64,000 bases of DNA, from the NCBI GenBank assembly GCA_963783045.1, contig CAWAMD010000009.1:400675-464674 (forward strand), in the 5' to 3' direction. How positions within the stretch are numbered: the stretch's first letter is position 1; each line of letters begins with the position of its first letter. This stretch comes from CAWAMD01 sp963783045. Its GTDB lineage: Bacteria > Actinomycetota > Nitriliruptoria > Nitriliruptorales > Nitriliruptoraceae. A model generated the notes under the pieces. The model saw only the letters and a program-made list of their open reading frames with translations, was not told where the DNA came from and did not search any database. Of this stretch, positions 41,503 through 48,820 are shown piece after piece. A program made the position numbers and the translations under genes.

Positions 41503-42395
41503 CGTCCGAGCCTCCCGGTCGCGTCCTGCCAGGCGGCGGCGCCGGCCAGCCCGGCGTCGTCGCCGAGGTCGGCCGTGACGACGCCGATCGGGGCGGGGAG
41601 CCCCGGCGGCCCGGCGTCGCGGAGCCGCTCGGTGACGGGACCGATGAGGAGGTCGCCGTTGCGGCCCACGCCGCCGCCCAGCACGATCAGCTCGGGGGTG
41701 AACAGGAAGGCGAGGTTCGCGACCGCGACGGCGACGACGTCGACGAGCCGGTCGAAGATCTCGCGGGCGCGGGGATCGCCGTCGCGGACGAGGGCGACGA
41801 GCGCGGTGCCCTGAGTCGGCAGGCCCGCGGCGGCGGCGTCGCGGGAGAGGCTGGTGCCCGATCCCAGCTCCTCGACCGTGGCGGGGCGGCCCTCGGCCGC
41901 GGCGACGCGGTCGACCACGGTGTGGCCGATCTCGGCCAGGGATCGGCGGCCGGCGACCAGCCGCCGGCCGAGCAGGACGCCGGCGCCCACGCCGGTCGAG
42001 ATCGTCAGGTAGGCCACGTCCTCGTGGGTTCGGCCCGCCCCGAAGTAGGCCTCGCCGACGGCGGCGAGGTCGGCGTCGTTCGCGAGGGACACGATCGTCC
42101 CGAGCCGGTCCTGCAGGTGGTCCTCGTTCAGGGAGCTGGGCCAGTGCGGGGGCAGGTTGGGGGCGTGCTCCAGCCGGCCGCGGGCGTAGTCGACGCGCCC
42201 GGGGACGCCGACGACGGCGCCGCGGACCCGGTCGCCGACCAGCACGTCCCCGGCGAGCGACAGCAGCGCGTCGGGGCCCTCGGCGTCGTGCGGGGTCGGC
42301 TGCACGCGGCGCTCGACGATCGTGCCGTCGGGGGCCACGATCGCGGCGCGCATGTGGGTGCCGCCGAGGTCCACCGACAGGACGTGGTCAGCCAT
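41499..42395 (-). CDS. ROK-family kinase, probable glucokinase
   Basis: 298 residues: ATP loop SVDLGGTHMRAAIVAPDG, substrate region IVSLANDADLAAVGEAYFGA (N-D catalytic Asp), YLTISTGVGAGVLLGRRLVAGR, and LIVLGGGVG. The usual ROK zinc motif (CGxxGCxE) is absent: the segment after EIGHTVVD lacks the cysteines. Placed between zwf and the phosphatase it most likely makes glucose 6-phosphate for the oxidative branch. Confidence 0.85.
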   Translation of the reverse strand: MADHVLSVDLGGTHMRAAIVAPDGTIVERRVQPTPHDAEGPDALLSLAGDVLVGDRVRGAVVGVPGRVDYARGRLEHAPNLPPHWPSSLNEDHLQDRLGTIVSLANDADLAAVGEAYFGAGRTHEDVAYLTISTGVGAGVLLGRRLVAGRRSLAEIGHTVVDRVAAAEGRPATVEELGSGTSLSRDAAAAGLPTQGTALVALVRDGDPRAREIFDRLVDVVAVAVANLAFLFTPELIVLGGGVGRNGDLLIGPVTERLRDAGPPGLPAPIGVVTADLGDDAGLAGAAAWQDATGRLGR

Positions 42396-43821
42396 CGCTG
42401 GCCTCGTCGTCGACCGCCCCGCCCTCGACCGTCGGGCAGTGCCACCCACCGTCGTTCTCGATCAGCGTGTCGGCCGCCGCCGGCCCCCACGATCCCGGCT
42501 CGTAGCCGTGGGTCGGGCCCGGGTCGCGCAGCACCGGGCCGACGACCCGCCAGGCCGCCTCGACGCCGTCGGCCCGGGCGAACAGCCGCTGGTCGCCGTC
42601 CATCGCGTCGTCGAGCAGCCGCTCGTAGGCGTCCTCACGGACGCCCTCGGTCTTCTCGTCGTAGGCGTAGGCGAGGTCGATCGGGCGGGACACGATCTCC
42701 TCGCCGGGCTGCTTGACCTGCATCGACAGCGACACGCGCTCGCCCGGCTTCGTGCGGAAGACGAGGTGGTTCGGGTGCGGCGGCGGCGCGTCCGCGCGGG
42801 CGAAGAACAGCCGCGGGGGCCGCTTGAACTCCACGAGGATCTCCGTGGCGGTGGTGGCCAGGCGCTTGCCGGCGCGCAGATAGAAGGGCACTCCGGCCCA
42901 GTGCCACGAGTCGATCTCGGCGCGCAGCGCCACGAAGGTCTCGACCTCGGAGTCCGGCGCCACCCCGTCCTCGTCCCGGTAGCCGCGGTACTGGCCGCGC
43001 ACGACGTTGTCCGGCTCGAGCGGTCGCATCGACTTGAGCACCTTGACCTTCTCGTCGCGCAGCGCCGTGGCGTCGTCGGACACCGGGGGCTCCATCGCCA
43101 CGAGCGTGACCAGCTGGAGCAGGTGGTTCTGCACGACGTCGCGCAGGGCGCCGACCTCCTCGTAGAACCGTCCGCGTCCGGCGACCCCGAAGTCCTCGGC
43201 CATCGTGATCTGCACCGAGTCGATGTAGTGACGGTTCCAGGCCGGGTCGAGGAAGCCGTTGGCGAACCGGAAGACGAGCAGGTCGAGGACGGGCTCCTTG
43301 CCGAGGAAGTGGTCGATGCGGAACACCGACGACTCGTCGAAGGCGGACAGCAGCTGCCGGTTGAGCTCCTGCGCGGAGGCCAGGTCGCGACCGAAGGGCT
43401 TCTCGACGACGACCCGGGCGTTGCGGTTGAGCCCCACCCGGGAGAAGCCGGTCACGACGGTCTCGAACATCATGGGTGGGATGGCGAGGTAGAACAGCGG
43501 ACGGCGGGCCCCGTCCAGCAGCGTGACCAGCGTGTCGAAGGTCGCGGGATCGCGGTAGTCGCCCTGGATGTAGCGCAGTCGGGACGTGAGCCGGTCGACA
43601 ACGTCGGGGTCAACCTCGCCGCGGCCGTGGGCCTTGATGCCCTGCCGGGCGTGGTCCCGCAGGTCCTCGTCGTCCCAGTCGGAGGCGGCGACGCCGATGA
43701 CGGGAACGTCGAGGCGCCCGATCCGGGTGAGCTCCGCGAGCGCCGGGAAGATCTTCTTCGCCGCGAGGTCCCCGCTGGCGCCGAAGAGGACCAGGGCGTC
43801 GCTGCGCGCCGGCGCGGTCAC
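42388..43821 (-). CDS. zwf: Glucose-6-phosphate 1-dehydrogenase
   Basis: 477 residues from GTG 43821: NADP fold VLFGASGDLAAKKIFPALAE, and active-site motif SSVFRIDHFLGKEPVLDLLV with the catalytic His. It oxidises glucose 6-phosphate to the lactone that Pgl then opens. The genes on both sides overlap it by 4 to 8 bp. No opcA, the Zwf activator gene often adjacent in actinobacteria, is seen here. Confidence 0.95.
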   Translation of the reverse strand: MTAPARSDALVLFGASGDLAAKKIFPALAELTRIGRLDVPVIGVAASDWDDEDLRDHARQGIKAHGRGEVDPDVVDRLTSRLRYIQGDYRDPATFDTLVTLLDGARRPLFYLAIPPMMFETVVTGFSRVGLNRNARVVVEKPFGRDLASAQELNRQLLSAFDESSVFRIDHFLGKEPVLDLLVFRFANGFLDPAWNRHYIDSVQITMAEDFGVAGRGRFYEEVGALRDVVQNHLLQLVTLVAMEPPVSDDATALRDEKVKVLKSMRPLEPDNVVRGQYRGYRDEDGVAPDSEVETFVALRAEIDSWHWAGVPFYLRAGKRLATTATEILVEFKRPPRLFFARADAPPPHPNHLVFRTKPGERVSLSMQVKQPGEEIVSRPIDLAYAYDEKTEGVREDAYERLLDDAMDGDQRLFARADGVEAAWRVVGPVLRDPGPTHGYEPGSWGPAAADTLIENDGGWHCPTVEGGAVDDEASDG

Positions 43822-44702
43822 GCCTGCTGCCCGTCGTGGATGGCGTGCCCACCGAACTCGTTGCGCAGGATCGCGATCGCCTTCATCGCGGGCGAGTCGT
43901 CCTGCCGGGACGCGAAGCGGGCGAACAGGGCGGCGGCGATCGCGGGTGCCGGCACGGCCGCGTCGATGGCCTCCTGCACCGTCCAGCGGCCCTCCCCGGA
44001 GTCGTCGGCGTAGCCGCGCACGCTGTCGAGCCCCGGGTCCTTCGACAGGGCGTCGGCCAGCAGGTCGAGCAGCCAGGAGCGCACCACGCTGCCGTGCCGC
44101 CACACCTCGATCGTCGCCGGCACGTCGATGTCGAGGTCCACGGCCTCGAGCAGCTCGTATCCCTCGGCGTAGGCCTCCATCAGCGCGTACTCGACGCCGT
44201 TGTGGACCATCTTCGTGAAGTGGCCCGTGCCCACGGGACCGACGTGCGCGAAGCCGCCCTCGGGTGCGAGCGCCGTCATGATCGGCTCGAGGTCGCCCAC
44301 GTCGTCGGCGGCACCGCCGACCATCAGGCAGTAGCCCTCCTCGAGTCCCCAGATCCCACCGGACACGCCGGCGTCCACGAAGCCGATCCCGTGCTCGGCG
44401 AGCAGGGCGTGGTGCCGCAAGGAGTCGTGGAAGTTGGAGTTGCCACCGTCGACGACGAGGTCCCCCGTTGCGAGCAGGTCGGCGAGCGTGGCCACCGTCG
44501 AGTCCGTGGGTGCGCCGGCGGGGACCATGACCCAGACGATCCGGCGGGGCTCGTCGGCCAGCGCGGCCGCGAGGTCCTCGAGCGACGCCACCTCGGTCGT
44601 GTCCGGGTCGGCGTCGTAGCCGACGGTCTCGTGACCGTGGCGACGCAGCCGCTCCGCCATGTTGCGGCCCATGCGGCCGAGGCCGACCATCCCGATCCTC
44701 AT
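43818..44702 (-). CDS. gnd: 6-phosphogluconate dehydrogenase (decarboxylating, short GntZ-type)
   Basis: 294 residues: NAD-binding start IGMVGLGRMGRNMAERLRRH, substrate motif VDAGVSGGIWGLEEGYCLMV, and catalytic HFTKMVHNGVEYALMEAYAE (Lys and Asn). The length and the C-terminal KAIAILRNEFGGHAI mark the short YqeC/GntZ branch, usually NAD-dependent, rather than the long 470-residue enzyme. It makes ribulose 5-phosphate and CO2. Its start overlaps the tal stop by 4 bp. Confidence 0.9.
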   Translation of the reverse strand: MRIGMVGLGRMGRNMAERLRRHGHETVGYDADPDTTEVASLEDLAAALADEPRRIVWVMVPAGAPTDSTVATLADLLATGDLVVDGGNSNFHDSLRHHALLAEHGIGFVDAGVSGGIWGLEEGYCLMVGGAADDVGDLEPIMTALAPEGGFAHVGPVGTGHFTKMVHNGVEYALMEAYAEGYELLEAVDLDIDVPATIEVWRHGSVVRSWLLDLLADALSKDPGLDSVRGYADDSGEGRWTVQEAIDAAVPAPAIAAALFARFASRQDDSPAMKAIAILRNEFGGHAIHDGQQA

Positions 44703-45814
44703 CGTGCGTGCTCCTTCGTCGCGCCGACCGTGCGAGCGGCGAGCGCGTCTCGTTGTTCCTCGATGTGGTGCAGCAGGTGGGTGAACGACTGATCGAAGCT
44801 GCGCACGCCCTCCTGCTGCAGCCACTCGCCGAGCCGTTCGAGGTCGACGCCCCGGTCGAAGAGCTCGGCGACGGTGCGGTCGGCCTCTCGCGGGTCGGCC
44901 GCCAGCTCGCTGCCGACGTGGCCGTGGTCGGCCGTCGCGTGCAGGGTGTGGTCCGGCATCGTGTTCACCGTGTCCGGGAGCGCCAGCGACTCGACGTAGA
45001 ACGTGTCGTCCAGCGCCGGGTCCTTCGTGCTGGTCGAGGCCCAGAGCAGGCGCTGCGGCGTGGCACCCGCCGCGGCGAGCCGCTGCCACTCCTCGCTCCT
45101 GCGCTGCGCCACCCAGCCACCGTAGACGAGGCCGGCGCTCGCGACACCGGCCCGGTTGTGCCAGGACGCCGGCAGCCGATCGTTGGCTGCCCGGTCGATG
45201 CGTGAGACGAAGAGCGAGGCCACGGAATGCACGTCGAGATCCCGGCCCGCATCGAGGCGGCGCTCGAGGCCGTGCCACCAGGCACGGGAGGTGGCCATCC
45301 ACTGCTCGAGGGAGAACAGCAGCGTCACGTTGACGTTGATGCCCTCGAACGTGAGCTGCTCGATCGCGCCGAGCCCCGCGGGCGTGCCCGGCACCTTGAC
45401 CATGACGTTCGGCCGGTCGAGCATCGCCCAGAGCCGGCGCGCCGCCTCGATGGTGGCGTCCGTGTCCCGGGCCAGGCGGGGCGACACCTCCAGGCAGGCG
45501 AACCCGTCGCTGGCCTGCGTGCGGTCGTAGACGGGCCGAAGGACGTCGGCGGCCGCCTGGATGTCGGCGACCGCCAGCGTGAAGAACAGGTCCTCGGGGT
45601 CGGTCGTGTCTGCCTGCGCCGCGTCGCGGATGGCGTCGTCGTAATCGTCGCCGTCAGAGATCGCCCGGTCGAAGATCGTCGGGTTGGAGGTCACGCCGCT
45701 GACCGCGAGCTGATCCCGGTACCGGGTGAGCTCGCCCGCCTCCAGCATCGCGCGGCTGATGTCGTCGTACCAGACGCTCTGACCGAGCTCTTGAAGCCGC
45801 TCCAGCGCGTTCAT
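44699..45814 (-). CDS. tal: Transaldolase (actinobacterial type)
   Basis: 371 residues: QSVWYDDISRAML and TSNPTIFDRAISDG at the N-terminus, with the Schiff-base lysine in RPNVMVKVPGTPAGLGAIEQ. The C-terminal part continues with LLWASTSTKDPALDDTFYVE. It transfers dihydroxyacetone units between sugar phosphates. First gene of the operon tal-gnd-zwf-ROK-phosphatase-pgl-tkt. The ATG at 45814 is 24 bp from a divergent frame (45839), so the promoter must lie within the cytochrome b remnant. Confidence 0.95.
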   Translation of the reverse strand: MNALERLQELGQSVWYDDISRAMLEAGELTRYRDQLAVSGVTSNPTIFDRAISDGDDYDDAIRDAAQADTTDPEDLFFTLAVADIQAAADVLRPVYDRTQASDGFACLEVSPRLARDTDATIEAARRLWAMLDRPNVMVKVPGTPAGLGAIEQLTFEGINVNVTLLFSLEQWMATSRAWWHGLERRLDAGRDLDVHSVASLFVSRIDRAANDRLPASWHNRAGVASAGLVYGGWVAQRRSEEWQRLAAAGATPQRLLWASTSTKDPALDDTFYVESLALPDTVNTMPDHTLHATADHGHVGSELAADPREADRTVAELFDRGVDLERLGEWLQQEGVRSFDQSFTHLLHHIEEQRDALAARTVGATKEHAR

Positions 45815-45838
45815 GCTCTGCTCCTCGACCGGGTGGCG

Positions 45839-46260
45839 ATGCGCATCGCCTCTGTGGTGACAACGGAGCAGCGTGCGCCGTTCCTCCCGTCCTTTCCCCG
45901 CGAACGGACGCGACCGGTCGCGGAGCGCACGCCCGCGCTGGGCGTGATCGCGTCGAGCTTCTGGCTCGCGCTGGCCGGCCCCGACTGGTGGCACCTCTCG
46001 AACGTCGGGTACTACGTAAACAGCCTGCATCTGTGGTCGGTGGAGCTCTTCTTCTTCATGGTCGTCCACCTGTGGGCCAAGTTCTTCATGGCCGCGTGGC
46101 GTGGACGGCGGCGGCTGACCTGGGTCATGGGCGTGATCGCCTTCCTGGCATCCATCGCGACGGCGTTCACCGGCTACCTGTCGCAGCAGAACTTCGATGC
46201 GCAGTGGATCGGCACCCAGGCGAAGGACGGCATCAACTCGATCGGTCCCCGTCCGCCGTT
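45839..46260 (+). pseudogene. Cytochrome b (bc-complex type) N-terminal fragment
   Basis: From ATG 45839 the frame encodes FWLALAGPDWWHLSNVGYYV, LHLWSVELFFFMVVHLWAKF, FMAAWRGRRRLTWVMGVIAF and TGYLSQQNFDAQWIGTQAKD, the start of the actinobacterial cytochrome b N-terminal domain with heme-ligand His residues. Homology ends at about 46245 after DGINSIG, before the third and fourth helices. It is a broken copy of a respiratory-chain gene, far shorter than the usual 200 or more residues. Confidence 0.75.
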
Positions 46261-46340
46261 GGATCTGGCGCCGCTGGTACCGCGAGCAGCGGCGCCAGGA
46301 GGCACCCTCCCCGGCATCGGAGCCGTAGGCGCGCTGCCGG

Positions 46341-46575
46341 TCACGCGTCCCGGTCGACCGGCGGCTGCGTCAGGGCGTCGCGCAGGAACGCGACGACCTC
46401 GGGCAGGATCTCCAGGAAGCCGTCGAGGTTGCGGTGGTCGGCGCGCGGGACGAGCCGGAGCGTCGCCGACGGGCCGCGCTCGACCAGTTGCTCGGCATCC
46501 TCAGCCGGAACCGTGTGATCGTCGAGGCCGTGCAGAACGAGCACCGGCGCGTCGACCCGCGCGATGGTCTCTAGG
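46341..46575 (-). pseudogene. 3' fragment of an alpha/beta hydrolase
   Basis: About 75 residues of a C-terminal hydrolase domain: IARVDAPVLVLHGLDDHTVP (the strand carrying the catalytic Asp) and LRLVPRADHRNLDGFLEILP (the catalytic His). The nucleophile half is missing, because upstream sequence in this direction is the end of fbiB. A truncated remnant. Confidence 0.65.
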
Positions 46576-47707
46576 GCCCGGCCTCGTCCGTCCCGGCGGC
46601 GACGCCGACCGCGAGGAGCGCGACCGGGCGTCCGGCGACGACACCGGCCGGCACGGCGGTCTCCTCGGCGCCCGCCAGGACGCTGCCGAACCCCTGCGCG
46701 GCGAGCACGGCCCGCAGGCGCAGGAGCGCCGCGCCCGTCCTGACCAGCGTCGCCGGCGTGTCGTCCGGGGCAGCGCACACCAGCAGCAGCGGCGCGGTCG
46801 CCCACGCGTCGGCCGCCGGATCTTCGGCGAGCCCCCGACGCCCGGCCGCGCCGCCGGGGACGATCGCCACCTCGAGCTCGGAGCGGGCGTTCGCTGCGGC
46901 GAGCGCCCGGTCGAGCGCCGCCGGGGGGACCGGCTCGTCCTCGAACACCGTGACGTCGGGCAGCCTGAGTCCGTGCTCGACCGCGTCGACGCCACCCCAC
47001 CGGAACAGGTCCTCACCGTGCGGGCGGATCAGGTCACGCGCCGTTCCGTCGCCGACCGCGTCGACCCCGCGCAGCAGCACGAAGGGCGTGCCGTCGGCCT
47101 TACGGCGCACGAGGTCCGCGGCGCCGGCGAGCTCGTCGGCCACCGCGGCGACGGTCACGTCGAGCGACCGGCCGCCGCGGTCCACGCCGCCCCGCTCGTC
47201 GCGTAGCGGCGCGATCCCCGCCAGCCCGATCGCAACGTCGGTCTGGCCCATCCGCCAGGCGCGACCGAACGTGTCGGTCACGACCACGCCGACGGCAACG
47301 CCGGCCCGGTCGCGGATGGCGTCGCGCAGCCCCGCGGCCGACGCGTCGGGATCGGACGGCAGCAGGAGCGCCATCCCGTCGGGCACGTTCGAGGTGTCGA
47401 TGCCGGCGTTCGCGCAGACGAAGCCGTGCGTCGTCTCGACCACGAGCACCTGAGACGCCGAGGCCACGACCCGGCGCGCCTCCCGCCGGGCCAGACCACG
47501 TCGTGCCGCGTGCACGTCCCCGGCATCGGGCAACGCCACGAGCGCCCCTTCGGCCTTGCTCACCACCTTGGACGCGACCGCGACCACGTCGCCCTCGCGC
47601 AGCGTCACGCCGGCCTCGCGACAGGCGTCCAGCAGCAGTGCCGCGAGGTCCGTGCCCGCGGTCACCTCTCCGGCAGCCGGGAGCGCGACGACCTCCAGCC
47701 GCCTCAC
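46571..47707 (-). CDS. fbiB: F420-0:gamma-glutamyl ligase with short nitroreductase-like C-terminus
   Basis: 378 residues. Residues 1-245 are the CofE domain (REGDVVAVASKVVSKAEGAL, ANAGIDTSNVPDGMALLLPS, VTDTFGRAWRMGQTDVAIGL), which adds glutamate to F420-0 with GTP. The remainder is a shortened FbiB nitroreductase domain (WATAPLLLVCAAPDD, LLRLRAVLAAQGFGSVLAGA) lacking the usual arginine-rich first helix and about 70 residues. The full domain reduces dehydro-F420-0 with FMN, so that step may be impaired or done elsewhere. The ATG overlaps fbiA by 4 bp. Confidence 0.85.
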   Translation of the reverse strand: MRRLEVVALPAAGEVTAGTDLAALLLDACREAGVTLREGDVVAVASKVVSKAEGALVALPDAGDVHAARRGLARREARRVVASASQVLVVETTHGFVCANAGIDTSNVPDGMALLLPSDPDASAAGLRDAIRDRAGVAVGVVVTDTFGRAWRMGQTDVAIGLAGIAPLRDERGGVDRGGRSLDVTVAAVADELAGAADLVRRKADGTPFVLLRGVDAVGDGTARDLIRPHGEDLFRWGGVDAVEHGLRLPDVTVFEDEPVPPAALDRALAAANARSELEVAIVPGGAAGRRGLAEDPAADAWATAPLLLVCAAPDDTPATLVRTGAALLRLRAVLAAQGFGSVLAGAEETAVPAGVVAGRPVALLAVGVAAGTDEAGP

Positions 47708-48651
47708 GCGGCGTCACGACGCAGGTCGCCGGCCAGCGCCACGACGGTGCGCGCCAGTACGGTCGCCACCTCGACCTCGTCCATCATCGTGTCGGTGACG
47801 GCCACGGCCAGCCCGCACTCCGTGACCGCGTCGGCCTGGTCCCGGTCGCGCTGGTCGATCACCCAGCCGTCGAGCCAGTCGCGGTAGTGCCGGGCCACCC
47901 CGACGGCCGACACGTCGGCGCCGACGCTCGGCAGGAGCTTGTCGGCCATCCCGCGCACGACCCCGCCGCCGACGATGGGGGAGACGCCGACCACCGGCGC
48001 GGACGTGTCCGCCACGGCCTCGCGGACGCCCGGCACGGCGAGGATCGTCCCGATCGACACGACCGGGTTGGAGGGGCAGACGAGCACCGCCTCGGCGTCC
48101 CGGATCGCCTCGAGCACCCCCGGCGCCGGGCGCGCCTCGGCCGCGCCCACGAGCTCCACACGGTCGACGGCCGGCGCGGCGCGCTCGCCGACCCAGTACT
48201 CCTGGAAGGTCAGGTCGCGCCCGTCGGTGGTGTGCACGTGCGTCGCGACGCGGTCGTCGGTGGCCGGGACCAGCCGCGTCGCCAGCCCGAAGGCCGCCGT
48301 GATCTCGGCCGTGACCTGAGACAGAGGCGCGCCCTCGCGCAGCCGCTTCGTGCGGTAGACGTGCGTCGCGAGGTCGCGGTCGCCCAGCGTGAACCACCGC
48401 GGCTCGCCGAAGCGCTCGAGCTCGCCGGCGACCGTGAACTGCTCGTCGGCGCGCCCCCACTCCTGCTCGGGGTGGATGACGCCGCCGAGCGTGTAGGTGA
48501 TCGTGTCGAGGTCCGGGCACACGCGCAGCCCGTAGCCGTCGAGGTCGTCCCCGACGTTGACGATCACCGTCAGCTCCTCCGGTGGGACGGCGCGGACGAG
48601 GCCGCGCAGGAACCGGGCCGCGCCGATACCACCGGCGAGCACCGCATACAT
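47704..48651 (-). CDS. fbiA: Phosphoenolpyruvyl/2-phospho-lactate transferase (F420 biosynthesis)
   Basis: 315 residues of the CofD/FbiA family: YAVLAGGIGAARFLRGLVRA, the Fo-binding segment TVIVNVGDDLDGYGLRVCPD, DTITYTLGGVIHPEQEWG, and VCPSNPVVSIGTILAVPGV. It links the activated PEP or lactate moiety to Fo. It heads the fbiAB operon and is divergent from fbiC. Confidence 0.95.
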   Translation of the reverse strand: MYAVLAGGIGAARFLRGLVRAVPPEELTVIVNVGDDLDGYGLRVCPDLDTITYTLGGVIHPEQEWGRADEQFTVAGELERFGEPRWFTLGDRDLATHVYRTKRLREGAPLSQVTAEITAAFGLATRLVPATDDRVATHVHTTDGRDLTFQEYWVGERAAPAVDRVELVGAAEARPAPGVLEAIRDAEAVLVCPSNPVVSIGTILAVPGVREAVADTSAPVVGVSPIVGGGVVRGMADKLLPSVGADVSAVGVARHYRDWLDGWVIDQRDRDQADAVTECGLAVAVTDTMMDEVEVATVLARTVVALAGDLRRDAA

Positions 48652-48726
48652 CGCTGTCTCCAGGGTCGTGGTCTCGGCCGGGAGCATACGGGCGGTCCGC
48701 CGATCGTGGCCGCGTGCGACGCCTCC

Positions 48727-48787
48727 TGCCCTCCGGGCGCAGTCGGAGAACGCTCTCGATGCGACAAAGGACCTCCGAAACAGACCA
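48727..48787. mobile_element. Half MITE (right end only) between fbiA and fbiC
   Basis: 61 bp matching the right third of the 161-bp MITEs, including the complete right inverted repeat and the following CTAGG (48788-48792), with a 5-bp insertion (TCGGA) near 48743. The left part and left target copy are missing. It lies 34 bp upstream of fbiC. Confidence 0.85.
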
Positions 48788-48820
48788 CTAGGATGGCAGC
48801 GCGCCGATGGGAGCACCTCG

